Source of the DNA: Streptomyces sp. SID3212
GTDB taxonomy: Bacteria; Actinomycetota; Actinomycetes; Streptomycetales; Streptomycetaceae
Assembly: GCF_009865405.1 (NCBI RefSeq)
Contig: NZ_WWJY01000010.1
Span: 1-55,425 of the forward strand
Length of the DNA stretch: 55,425 nucleotides
Direction of reading: 5' to 3'
The notes under the pieces are model-generated. The model saw only the letters and a list, made by a program, of their open reading frames with translations, was not told the DNA's origin and made no database searches. This document shows, piece after piece, positions 9,211 through 16,512 of the stretch (the stretch's first letter is position 1; every line of letters begins with the position of its first letter). The translations under genes were made by a program, and so were the position numbers.

Positions 9211-9252
9211 CTTGTAATGCGTAGGTCGTCGGTTCGAATCCGACAGGAGGCT
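9211..9252 (+). other. 3' half of tRNA-Thr(TGT): likely attachment site (attR)
   Basis: The stretch has an anticodon-loop sequence CTTGTAA, the 3' anticodon strand TGCGT, a full T-arm (GTCGG-TTCGAAT-CCGAC) and the acceptor strand AGGAGGC, then T as discriminator. The sequence just 5' cannot pair with TGCGT and contains no D-arm or 5' acceptor strand GCCTCCT, so only the 3' half is present. This is the signature left at one border by an integrase that recombines inside a tRNA gene. The complete gene should be at the far border of the island. Confidence 0.75.
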
Positions 9253-9260
9253 CACTTGCA

Positions 9261-9296
9261 AGCCCAGCTCAGACGGTGTCTGAGCTGGGCTTTTTT
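9261..9296 (+). terminator. Intrinsic terminator of the former tRNA-Thr locus
   Basis: A 13-bp perfect stem (AGCCCAGCTCAGA / TCTGAGCTGGGCT) with a five-base loop is followed by TTTTTT. It is 8 bp beyond the tRNA half, which is the usual place for a tRNA terminator, and marks the native chromosomal side. Confidence 0.85.
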
Positions 9297-9426
9297 GTTC
9301 GCATTGATCCCTGCGGCCGGTCGGCGCGTCCGTGCCCGGACTCTGGGCAGGGGCCGGGCAATCCTCCGTCCCAGGCGACCCGGGACGCCTAGACTGACCC
9401 GGCCGCCACGGAAGGAATGATCACAA

Positions 9427-9828
9427 ATGCGACCCGCGCGATTTCAGGATTTCACCCTCGACCTGGCCAAGAACACCCCCGGTGTGACCCGCGTGCAGAC
9501 TCTCGCGGATGCCGGGGACACCACCCACCCGTTCGGAGTGGCGATCACGAACGGCGACGGGGAGGCGCGGTGGCAGATCATCGGTCAGCTCGCGGACGGC
9601 GAGAAGCATGAGCAGCCTGATGTGCCCGTCAGCGGTGACCCGTTCGGGACCTGGACCGAGCCCAAGCCGGGGGATCACGAGGGCTGGCTCGTCGCGGTTC
9701 TCGCGCGGGCGGAGTCCCCTGAGATCGCGAACATCGAGCCCTGGTCGAGCCGTGCCGGCGGGAAGGAGTCGCCGGGGCTCACCGTCTTCTTCCACAACGG
9801 GGCGCGTGCTTTTGTGCGGAAGATCTGA
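9427..9828 (+). CDS. Protein of unknown function, 133 aa
   Basis: I do not recognise a family. The product is acidic, without signal peptide or membrane segment. It has a rather regular pattern of short strands and ends in a hydrophobic/basic segment (GLTVFFHNGARAFVRKI), which suggests a small beta-rich fold. The ATG follows GGAAGGA at a spacing of about 10. A TAGACT hexamer about 30 bp upstream could be the -10 of its promoter. It is the first chromosomal gene after the island border and is followed closely by a GC-rich inverted repeat (CCCGGCC/GGCCGGG) and a 48-aa gene on the same strand. Confidence 0.7.
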   Translation: MRPARFQDFTLDLAKNTPGVTRVQTLADAGDTTHPFGVAITNGDGEARWQIIGQLADGEKHEQPDVPVSGDPFGTWTEPKPGDHEGWLVAVLARAESPEIANIEPWSSRAGGKESPGLTVFFHNGARAFVRKI

Positions 9829-9897
9829 CCTTCCCGGCCGCCGGCCGGGGAGGAGTGCACCACCTGTCAGGCACCACCTTTGCGAGGAGGAGCTGAT

Positions 9898-10044
9898 ATG
9901 GCACTACGGTCCGATCCCGCCCGGGTCGAGGGGACGTGCCCGTCATGCGGGCAGTCGGTCGGCTCGCCGCCCGGCTCGCCGACGACGGGGCATCAGAAAC
10001 CCCACCCGAGCCGTGAGACCTGCCCGGGAGGCACCACCCAGTAA
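9898..10044 (+). CDS. Small cysteine-containing protein, 48 aa
   Basis: A short frame starts at an ATG preceded by GAGGAGGAGCTGAT, a strong ribosome site at good spacing. The peptide has a CPSC pair at residues 14-17 and another Cys at 42, with two His at 32 and 36, so it could bind one metal ion, although the second half is not a standard zinc ribbon. It is rich in Pro, Gly and Ser. It lies 69 bp after the 133-aa gene and before a clear terminator, so the two are probably one transcription unit. The function is unknown. The ribosome site and the terminator are the main evidence that it is real. Confidence 0.55.
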   Translation: MALRSDPARVEGTCPSCGQSVGSPPGSPTTGHQKPHPSRETCPGGTTQ

Positions 10045-10102
10045 GGCACGGGAGTCCTGATCGGCACCCTGCGGGTGTAGTCACGAACCTGAGCGACAAG
10101 AG

Positions 10103-10139
10103 AGCCCCTGCCCACCAGCGCCCGGTGGGCGGGGCTTTT
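10103..10139 (+). terminator. Intrinsic terminator after the small-gene pair
   Basis: A 6 + 7 bp stem (AGCCCC/GGGGCT and GCCCACC/GGTGGGC, one bulged T) has a seven-base loop and ends in TTTT. It closes the unit of the 133-aa and 48-aa genes. Confidence 0.7.
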
Positions 10140-10355
10140 GCGTGGGTTGTGGTCTCGGTCCTGGTCGCAGCAGTGGGCCCGGGGCCGGCGATGGAGGCGG
10201 CTCCCATACGGCGGTGCCGGAACCGCGATCGGTTTCGGCTGCGAAACCCGGGGCACCGGCAGGGATCGGGGGGCGGCAGTCCGTACTGCCTCACTTCCGT
10301 CCAGGGTTCGGTCATCGGCTCGGTCGACGCGACGCGGGATCGGTAGGAGGGTGAC

Positions 10356-10481
10356 ATGGCATTCAGTCAGTTGTTGGCCAAGGGAGCCGGGGAGGGCACC
10401 CCACCCTTCTGGATCGTTGCCATCGCCCTGATCCTTGTCGTCGGGGTGGTGTTCTTGGTGAGCAAGGTGCGTAAGGGGTAG
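10356..10481 (+). CDS. Small single-pass membrane protein, 41 aa
   Basis: The ATG follows GGTAGGAGGGTGAC, a very good ribosome site. The peptide has a polar N-terminus, one membrane segment (FWIVAIALILVVGVVFLV, residues 18-35) and a basic tail SKVRKG, so the tail is probably cytoplasmic. No family is recognised. It stands alone, with over 200 bp of sequence on its left in which I see no gene, and converges on the DUF2090 gene. Small membrane proteins of this kind are common next to mobile regions, but nothing here shows a role. Confidence 0.6.
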   Translation: MAFSQLLAKGAGEGTPPFWIVAIALILVVGVVFLVSKVRKG

Positions 10482-10530
10482 TGCCGCGAGCCATACGTTT
10501 GTGGCCGTGAACGGTCGGATGGGGGTTCTT

Positions 10531-11487
10531 CTACGCCTTGCCGTTTCGCGCTTCGACGTAATATCGCGCGTAGCCCACGTACGCCTCTGTGATGGAAGCG
10601 CGTGTCTCGTCGCGGGTCGATTGTCCGTGGACGTAATTCTCCAGGGCCTCCCACCAGATGCTCCGGCCGATGGCGAAACCCATGAATCCCTCCACGGGTG
10701 CGGCGATCTCCAGCCAGTGGTCCAGCTTCTCCCTGGGGGCGTGACGGCCCAGGACGACGCAGCGTGCGTTCCGGGACCCGCGTCGGGCGGTACGGGCCAC
10801 GGACTCGGCGTCCTCGCGGGTCTCCAGGCCCTCCACCTTCCAGATCGCGGGCTCCACGCCCCGGTCCTGGAGGTACTCCATCACCCGCACCGTCGCCGCG
10901 CCGCGCAGCTCCTTGTCGTACCGGTCGGCTGAGCCGTCGACCGCCGCGAGGTCGGCTTCCGTGGCCGGTACCAGCAGTTCGAGGATGAGGCTGCGGCCCA
11001 CGGAATTCCCCCAGGACACCACCCGTGCCAGCCGCTCGGCCTGTGCGTTCCGGTCGGATTCCCCGTAGCCCGGATTGTCACGTACCAGGACCTTCGAGAA
11101 CGCGGCCGGAAAGTACTCGGCATGCTGCTGCCACTCATCGCCGTATTCGAAATGGAACCAGTCCTGGCCGCTCTCCTCGATCGGCATCGCGAGGTCGATC
11201 TGCCCGCTCTGCACCGCCAGCTCCGCTGCCGTTGCCCCGTAGCGTTCGTCGATGAGCAGGCCGGCCCGGGTCGATTCCGGGAATTGCGGCAGGGCGTCCA
11301 CGACCGCTTCGTACACCAGCAATTTGCCGTCGGCGATCCTCGCCGCCTGTGATGGTGTCGGGGTGGCGGTCAATTGGTAAAGGTCGGTTTCGAGGCTCGC
11401 GCGGTGGTCAACGGCGCAGATCAGGAGATCGTCATGACTCGGTGCGTTCTCAGGATTGGCGGGATTGTTCTGCGCTGTCCAGGACAA
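10531..11487 (-). CDS. DUF2090 (IolC-type aldolase-like) protein
   Basis: The product has 318 residues, close to the length of stand-alone DUF2090 proteins. These resemble class I aldolases and occur fused to IolC sugar kinases. Features of a TIM barrel are visible: the N-terminal LLICAVDHRASL strand, GLLIDERYGA, LAMPIEESG, LILELLVPA with lysine-poor strands, and IWKVEGLETREDAESVA, where the lysine could be the Schiff-base residue. The likely substrate is a keto-sugar phosphate, but no inositol or sugar gene is next to it, so the specificity is open. The start is a TTG seven bases after AAGGAGG, which makes this unusual start codon convincing. It converges with the small membrane protein gene. 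Confidence 0.75.
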   Translation of the reverse strand: MSWTAQNNPANPENAPSHDDLLICAVDHRASLETDLYQLTATPTPSQAARIADGKLLVYEAVVDALPQFPESTRAGLLIDERYGATAAELAVQSGQIDLAMPIEESGQDWFHFEYGDEWQQHAEYFPAAFSKVLVRDNPGYGESDRNAQAERLARVVSWGNSVGRSLILELLVPATEADLAAVDGSADRYDKELRGAATVRVMEYLQDRGVEPAIWKVEGLETREDAESVARTARRGSRNARCVVLGRHAPREKLDHWLEIAAPVEGFMGFAIGRSIWWEALENYVHGQSTRDETRASITEAYVGYARYYVEARNGKA

Positions 11488-11715
11488 ATTAATCCCTCCT
11501 TGCTATTCCCCCTGAATTTTAACCGGGTGTGGGGAGGTGTGCCACGCACGGGGCGCCGCGTACAACGCCTGCCGTACGCCGAAGAGCACATTCCCGGGGG
11601 CCGTCTCCGGCGTCCGCCCGCCGGTCCCGGGCGGGGTGCCGCGCGGGTGCTCCGATCCCGACAGGAGAGCTCTCTTCGTGGCTGCCTTCCTCTACCGAAT
11701 CGGTCATCGCCCCCG

Positions 11716-11948
11716 ATGCCGGGTACGGAGTCGCAGAACGCGTTCGACCTGCTGGACCAGCGCTTCCCCTCCGGCAACTCCGAGGGCGCGGACGCCCGCC
11801 TCGTCTTCGTCGCGCCGGACGGCCGGAAGGTCACCGCGTCGCGCTACAAGGAAGCCTCGGTCGGCCAGGACGCGATGGTCGGGACGGTCACCGAGGGCGC
11901 GGTATCACCGAAGGCGCGGTCGCGGACGCCGCGCCGTGGGCGGCCTAG
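11716..11948 (+). pseudogene. Remnant of an MMPL/RND-type transporter gene
   Basis: The readable part (PGTESQNAFDLLDQRFP, then ADARLVFVAPDGRKVTA) matches the first periplasmic stretch after TM1 of MMPL lipid/drug exporters. No membrane segments remain on either side. The frame is lost at a 17-bp tandem duplication (TCACCGAGGGCGCGGT at 11888-11903 and again at 11905-11920). The shifted frame ends in a TAG a few codons later. A companion phrase SSWLPSSTESV lies just upstream in another frame. It touches the end of the MarR gene, so it may once have been that regulator's partner. Confidence 0.55.
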
Positions 11949-12454
11949 CCGGGGTCAGGGCGGGTGCGCGTGCCCAACTCCGCGGCGGCGTCCGCGTAGT
12001 CGACCAGCAGCCGGGCGAATTCGAGGCGTTTGGCCTGGGGCCAGTCGCGGGTGATGTGCTCGAAGGCCTGGCGGTGCTGGCTGCTGAAGCGGTCGCGCAG
12101 GGCGATGCCCTCGGGGGTGAGGAGGAGCACCGTACGGCGGCCGTCGGTCTGGGAGGCGGCCCGTACGAGAAGGCCGGCCGTGATGCAGTCGCTCACCATC
12201 CGGCTGGCGACGGAGGAGTCGACGGTCAGCTGGTAGGCGATGCCGCCGACCGTCATCTCGCCGTCGGCCTCGTCGACGACGTTGATGACCTGGTTCCGCG
12301 CCATGTCCTTGCGCGTGACCGGCGGGTCGACGTCCACCAGGGCGGTACGGCGCCGCAGCCGGGCGAATGCCGCGCCGACCGCGTCCAGCAGCGCGTCGTC
12401 CTGAGTCTCGTTGCGCCCGGTCTCGTTCCGCCCGGTCTCGTTTCCCCTGGTCAC
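11945..12454 (-). CDS. MarR-family transcriptional regulator
   Basis: This 169-residue protein has the winged-helix layout of MarR: a helical dimerisation end, the helix-turn-helix region MTVGGIAYQLTVDSSVASRM (about 67-86), the wing with ASQTDGRRTVLLLTPEG (about 99-115), and C-terminal helices. The start is GTG after a weak AAGG. The N-terminus carries three GNET/GRNET repeats encoded by 15-bp direct repeats, so a shorter start is possible. It is divergent from the amidohydrolase gene and very likely controls that promoter and its own through sites in the 156-bp gap. Confidence 0.85.
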   Translation of the reverse strand: MTRGNETGRNETGRNETQDDALLDAVGAAFARLRRRTALVDVDPPVTRKDMARNQVINVVDEADGEMTVGGIAYQLTVDSSVASRMVSDCITAGLLVRAASQTDGRRTVLLLTPEGIALRDRFSSQHRQAFEHITRDWPQAKRLEFARLLVDYADAAAELGTRTRPDPG

Positions 12455-12483
12455 TTTGACACCTTAGTCCCAGGTCGCTGTCG

Positions 12484-12519
12484 AACGCAATTACGTGCAA
12501 CAATGCATGCATCTGCGTT
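12484..12519. promoter_or_regulatory. Inverted repeats in the MarR/amidohydrolase divergent promoter region
   Basis: AACGCA and TGCGTT form the outer arms of an inverted repeat around a 10-bp palindrome ATGCATGCAT (12503-12512). TGCA half-sites recur inside it. Its place between a MarR gene and its divergent neighbour makes it the natural operator candidate; the exact site is not proven. Confidence 0.45.
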
Positions 12520-12610
12520 TCGCAGGAGATGGCAGAAGACGGCAGAAGACCGGTGGGTGCCGGGAGACCCGGCTCACCGCGACGGATCGACAACGACGGG
12601 AAACACCCCC

Positions 12611-13849
12611 ATGAGCACAACGGCCATCATCAACGCGCGGGTCTTCGACGGGGACCGGCCGCTGGAGGCGACCACCGTCGTCTTCGACCGCACCGGGATC
12701 CTCGCGGTGGGCGGGGAGGCACCCGCCGGAGCGGAGATCGTGGACGCCGCGGGCGGGACGCTGCTGCCCGGCCTGATCGACGCGCACGTACACACCAACG
12801 AGCAGGCTCTCGCCCTGGATCTGCGGTTCGGTGTGACCACGGCGCTGGAGATGCAGGGCAACCACACCGCCGGCAACCGCGCGCACATCACGGAGAACGA
12901 CGCGGTGGCCGACATCCGCTCCTCCGGGTTCGCCATCACGCCTCCCGGTGGTCACCCGAGCGAGCTGTTCCCGGAGGGATTCCGCCCCGGGCCGCCTCCC
13001 GGCGCGCGCGGCCCCAAGCCGTCGGAACCGGCGCCCCTGATGCCGTTCTCCACCACCCCCGAAGAAGCGGTCGGGTTCATCCCGCAGCTGGTCGAACGCG
13101 GCTCGGACTACATCAAGTTCATGGTGGACGACGGTTCGGTGGAGGGGCACCCGGGCCTGCCGATGCTCGACCGGGCGACGCTGAGCGCGGGGGTCGCCGA
13201 GGCCAAGAAGCACGGCATGCTCACGGTCGCCCACGCGCTGACGATCGAGGCGACCCGGATGGCGATCGAGTCGGGCATCGACGGTCTCGTGCACCTGTTC
13301 ATGGAGGGCCCGCACACCGAGGAGATCATCACCCTGATCCGCGACGCCGGTGCGTTCGTGGTGCCGTGTGTGGTGCTGAACGCCTCGATGATGGGCATCA
13401 CGGGCGACGAGCTGGCCGACGACCCGCGGGTGGCGTCGCGCCTGGACGAGCAGTGGATGAAGACGCTGCGCAGCAGCTTCGGCCACTACCCGCAGGGCAG
13501 GCTCGGTGATGTGTTCGGGTCGGTGCGCGCGCTGCGGGACGCCGGGGTCGACCTCCTGGTCGGTACGGACGCGTCCGCGCCGTTCGAGTTCCTGGGCGGT
13601 CTGGCCCACGGGGCGAGCGTCCACCACGAACTCCAGTATCTCGTCCGGGCCGGTCTGACCCCGGTGGAGGCGCTGCACGCGGCCACTTCCACCACCGCCC
13701 GCCGCTTCGGGCTAACAGACCGGGGCCGTATCGCCGAAGGACTGCGCGCCGACCTCCTTCTGGTCGACGGCGACCCCACCACGACCATCTCCGACACCCT
13801 CAACACCCGCGCCGTCTGGCGCCGGGGCAGCCGCCTCACCCACGCCTGA
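12611..13849 (+). CDS. Amidohydrolase family protein (imidazolonepropionase/prolidase-like), cytosolic
   Basis: The 412-residue enzyme has the metal ligands of binuclear amidohydrolases: HVH at 59-61 (DAHVHTN), a probable carboxylated lysine in SDYIKFMVDDGS, His in TVAHALT, His in DGLVHLF and the catalytic Asp in LVGTDAS. It closes with the small beta-domain motif ADLLLVDGDP. It would cleave a C-N bond in an amide, lactam or dipeptide; the substrate is unknown. I chose the ATG reading MSTTAIINAR because the first beta-strand starts there; the frame is open far upstream but that part is not protein-like. It is divergent from the MarR gene. A close paralogue with a Tat signal lies 2.7 kb downstream. 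Confidence 0.85.
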   Translation: MSTTAIINARVFDGDRPLEATTVVFDRTGILAVGGEAPAGAEIVDAAGGTLLPGLIDAHVHTNEQALALDLRFGVTTALEMQGNHTAGNRAHITENDAVADIRSSGFAITPPGGHPSELFPEGFRPGPPPGARGPKPSEPAPLMPFSTTPEEAVGFIPQLVERGSDYIKFMVDDGSVEGHPGLPMLDRATLSAGVAEAKKHGMLTVAHALTIEATRMAIESGIDGLVHLFMEGPHTEEIITLIRDAGAFVVPCVVLNASMMGITGDELADDPRVASRLDEQWMKTLRSSFGHYPQGRLGDVFGSVRALRDAGVDLLVGTDASAPFEFLGGLAHGASVHHELQYLVRAGLTPVEALHAATSTTARRFGLTDRGRIAEGLRADLLLVDGDPTTTISDTLNTRAVWRRGSRLTHA

Positions 13850-13854
13850 GCACC

Positions 13855-13898
13855 CCCCGCCGGGAGACCGCTGCACGGGCGCGCGGCCCCCGGCGGGG
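13855..13898 (+). terminator. Possible terminator after the amidohydrolase gene
   Basis: CCCCGCCGGG and CCCGGCGGGG form a 10-bp stem around a 24-base loop, with no T-tract. The rest of the 205-bp gap up to the histidine kinase is C-rich low-complexity sequence in which I see no gene. Confidence 0.35.
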
Positions 13899-14054
13899 CT
13901 CGGTCCGGGCCGTCGTCCTTCCCCGTCCCTCGCCGTCCCTCCCCGTCCGCCCCCGGCCGCTCCCGGTCCTCCCGGTCGCCGCCGTCGCCGCGTGGCGGCT
14001 CAAGCGTTCCGACGTGCGAGCGGCGCGCGTACGAATGACAGAGAGCGGAAAGCC

Positions 14055-15521
14055 ATGGTGCCGGTCCACCCCCGGCGGAGGGACCTGATCCCGCCCGAAC
14101 CCGACGTCCTGCGCGGCAGTGCGCTGGTACGGAGGGCCACGGACGCGGCCGGTGCCTTGCGCAGACTGAGCCGCGAGCACCCGGCGGTGCTGTACGCGCT
14201 GCCGGCGCTGCTCGTGCTGGCGGGCGGACTCCTCGATCTGCTCGACCCCGGCCCCGGCCCCGGGCTGATCGCGGACGTGTCCGTGGACGCGCTGGGCCCG
14301 GGGGCCTCCGTCCTGGTCGCGGGGTCGATGGCCGGCCAGGCGCTCGCCCTTCTGTGGCGGCGCCGGGCCCCGTCCGCCACGCTGGCGGCCGTGGTGTTCT
14401 GCTGCCTGGTCCAGTGGTTCCTGTCCTCCGACTTCGGCACCGCCCTCGTCGGTCTCATGATCGCGCTGTACTCGGCGGCCCGTTACGACCGGATCAGGCG
14501 ACTGCCGTGGTCGGGTCTGTACGTCGCGACGGCGCTCACCGCGGTCACCTTCTGGATCAGGCCCTTCACCGAGCAGACGCTCTCGGCGCTGTTCTTCTCG
14601 TACTGCGCCGTCACCGCCGCCCTCGCCGTCGGCCTGGTCCTCCGGGTACGGGAGGGGCAACTCGTCGTCCTGGCGGAGCGGGCCGCGCAACGGGAGGTCG
14701 ACCGCGAGCAGCGCGAGCAGCTCGCCGTCTTCGCCGAACGCTCGCGCGCCTCGCGGGAGATGCACGACATCGTCGGCCACCACCTCGCCGTGATCATCGC
14801 CCTCGCGGACGGCGCGGCGGCGGGCGCGGGAGCAGGAGTCGGCTCCGGTACGGGCTCCGGCGCCGGTACGGGCCCCGCTTCCGACAGGGGCTCCGCCCCT
14901 GGGCCGGACGTCCTGTCCATCATCGCCGGCACCGGCCGCCAGGCCCTGAGCGAACTGCGCCGCGCCCTCGGCGCCCGCTGCGAGGACCCCGGCGCCCGGG
15001 AGACCACCGCCGGCCTCGCCCCCCAGCCGGGAACCGCCGACCTCCCAGGGCTCCTTGAGCGCGCCCGGGCCGCGGGACCGCGCATCTCCCACCGTACGGA
15101 AGGCGATCACCACGCCATGTCCCCCGGCGTCCAACTGGCCGTCCACCGCATCGTCCAGGAAGCCCTGACCAACAGCCTCACACACGCGGGACCCGACACC
15201 ACGGTCCACGTGGCCCTGCGCGTCACCGGCCAGGACGTGGACCTGTGCATTCGCGACAGCGGCCCTCGGGCACCACGACCCGCCCCCGCCCCGGCCGACC
15301 ACACCGCCGGTCACACCAGCGACCACCCCATCGCCCCTACCGCCCTCACCGGACCCACCGCCCCCGCCGCCCCCACCGGCCGAGGGCTCGTCGGCATCGC
15401 CGAACGCGCCGCCCTGTGCGGGGGCCGGGCCGAGGCCGGGCCAACAGGAAGCGGCGGCTGGCTCGTTCACGCCTCCCTGCCCCTGCTGCCCCCACCCGTA
15501 CCCGGAGAGAACCCCCTGTGA
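14055..15521 (+). CDS. Two-component sensor histidine kinase (HisKA_3 type)
   Basis: The 488-residue protein has about five membrane segments in residues 40-200, then a dimerisation helix with the phospho-acceptor His near residue 236 (SREMHDIVGHHLAVII), and an ATPase domain with HRIVQEALTNSLTHA (N box) and GRGLVGIAERAALCGG (G box). This is the NarL-type sensor architecture. Right after the H box is a Gly/Ala/Ser-rich insert of about 30 residues, unusual in this helix. A Pro/Ala/His-rich stretch interrupts the ATPase domain. The ATG follows a weak GAGCGGAAAG. The TGA overlaps the GTG of the response regulator (GTGA), so the pair is coupled. The signal is unknown. Confidence 0.85.
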   Translation: MVPVHPRRRDLIPPEPDVLRGSALVRRATDAAGALRRLSREHPAVLYALPALLVLAGGLLDLLDPGPGPGLIADVSVDALGPGASVLVAGSMAGQALALLWRRRAPSATLAAVVFCCLVQWFLSSDFGTALVGLMIALYSAARYDRIRRLPWSGLYVATALTAVTFWIRPFTEQTLSALFFSYCAVTAALAVGLVLRVREGQLVVLAERAAQREVDREQREQLAVFAERSRASREMHDIVGHHLAVIIALADGAAAGAGAGVGSGTGSGAGTGPASDRGSAPGPDVLSIIAGTGRQALSELRRALGARCEDPGARETTAGLAPQPGTADLPGLLERARAAGPRISHRTEGDHHAMSPGVQLAVHRIVQEALTNSLTHAGPDTTVHVALRVTGQDVDLCIRDSGPRAPRPAPAPADHTAGHTSDHPIAPTALTGPTAPAAPTGRGLVGIAERAALCGGRAEAGPTGSGGWLVHASLPLLPPPVPGENPL

Positions 15522-16189
15522 CCACGGTCCTGATCGTCGACGACCACGCGCTGCAACGCCTCGGTTTCCGCATGCTGCTCGACGCCCACCCCGGCACGGA
15601 CGTCGTCGGAGAGGCCGCGAACGGCGCCGAAGCCGTACGGCAGGCGGCCGAACTGCGCCCCGACGTGGTGCTGATGGACATCCGTATGCCCGGCGTGGAC
15701 GGCATCGAGGCCACCCGCCGCATCGTGGCGTCCGGCGGCCGGTCCCGGGTCCTCATGCTCACGACCTTCGACCTGGACGAGTACGCGTACGGCGCGCTGC
15801 GCGCCGGTGCCAGCGGCTTCCTCCTCAAGGACGCGCTGCCGGGCGAACTCGTCGCCGGTATCAGGGCGGTGGCGGAGGGGGACGCCGTCGCGGCCCCGGC
15901 GCTGACGCGCCGCCTGCTGGACACGTTCGTACGGCAGGGCCCGCCACCGGCCGACCGGGCGGGCGGCGCGGGCAGCGATCCCCGTCTGGCCGGGCTCAGC
16001 GAGCGGGAGGGCGAGGTGCTGCTGGCGATGGCGCAGGGCCTCACGAACACCGAGATCGCCGCGCGGCTGGTGCTGGCCGAATCCACCGTCAAGACCCATG
16101 TCGGCAAGGTGCTTGCCAGGATCGGCGCCCGTGACCGGGTCCAGGCCGTCATCATCGCGTACGAGGCGGGCCTCGTCGGAACCCGCTGA
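15518..16189 (+). CDS. Two-component response regulator, NarL/LuxR type
   Basis: The 223-residue protein starts at a GTG overlapping the kinase stop, with GGAGAGA ten bases upstream. The receiver domain shows DD at 8-9, the phospho-acceptor Asp54 (VVLMDIRMPG), Thr in LMLTTFD and Lys in FLLKDA. The C-terminal LuxR helix-turn-helix reads LSEREGEVLLAMAQGLTN then TEIAARLVLAESTVKTHV. It should be phosphorylated by the kinase encoded just before it. The nearest target is probably the Tat-lipoprotein amidohydrolase gene 320 bp downstream, but no defined binding site can be named. Confidence 0.9.
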   Translation: MTTVLIVDDHALQRLGFRMLLDAHPGTDVVGEAANGAEAVRQAAELRPDVVLMDIRMPGVDGIEATRRIVASGGRSRVLMLTTFDLDEYAYGALRAGASGFLLKDALPGELVAGIRAVAEGDAVAAPALTRRLLDTFVRQGPPPADRAGGAGSDPRLAGLSEREGEVLLAMAQGLTNTEIAARLVLAESTVKTHVGKVLARIGARDRVQAVIIAYEAGLVGTR

Positions 16190-16512
16190 CCCGGAACCCG
16201 TTGACCCGGAACCGCTGACCCCCCACCGGGGTACGGGGAGGACGGGGCCCGGCAGGTCATCCCCAGGTCGCCTCGTACCCGGTACTCCGGTACCGCGCCC
16301 GGCCCTCGATCGGCCCCGTGGTACCGCGTTTCCGACCCCTTCCCCTTCCTAGGGTGAAGGCAGGGCCGCGGGCGGAAACGCGCCCCGACACGCCTCTCCA
16401 CCAGGGCCTGCCATCGCGCCCGCGATGCGCCCCTGCCCCCCACCGGCGGATCCGTCGACACCGTCGACACCGGCCCGATCCGGCCGGGGGGCTCAACCGA
16501 AAGGGCTGTCCC
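16190..16512 (+). other. Non-coding gap before the lipoprotein amidohydrolase gene
   Basis: No gene is supported. The first part has a direct repeat (TGACCCGGAACC twice, about 16187-16220). The middle has GGTACC-containing inverted repeats near 16277-16330, and CCTTCC(N)GGTGAAGG-like symmetry near 16340-16360. These could serve the response regulator or the promoter of the next gene. I cannot place -35/-10 boxes with confidence. Confidence 0.4.

Larger units (their letters stand above)
1..9252. mobile_element. Right end of a candidate integrated genomic island carrying DISARM-type defence genes
   Basis: The region ends on the right in an isolated 3' half of a tRNA-Thr gene followed by a tRNA-type terminator. 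When an element integrates at a tRNA 3' end, the intact tRNA is rebuilt at one border and a copy of its 3' half is left at the other, so the terminator side is chromosome and the left side is the element. The cargo inside (adenine methylase, SNF2 helicase, kinase) is typical defence-island content. A kinase gene fragment sits just inside the border. No integrase gene is visible, so it would have to lie left of the window or be lost. The left border is not in the window. The extent is an inference. Confidence 0.5.

Noticed and set aside
9037-9261. Small minus-strand frame reading SDSNRRPTHYKGL
   Set aside because: This phrase is the usual antisense translation of a tRNA 3' end, not a protein.
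11537-12610. Upstream extension of the amidohydrolase frame
   Set aside because: It crosses the MMPL remnant and the divergent MarR gene and its operator; the enzyme's first strand begins at 12611.
13836-15470. 544-codon minus-strand frame opposite the histidine kinase
   Set aside because: Gly/Arg/Asp-rich translation without domains; the plus strand has a complete sensor kinase overlapping its response regulator.
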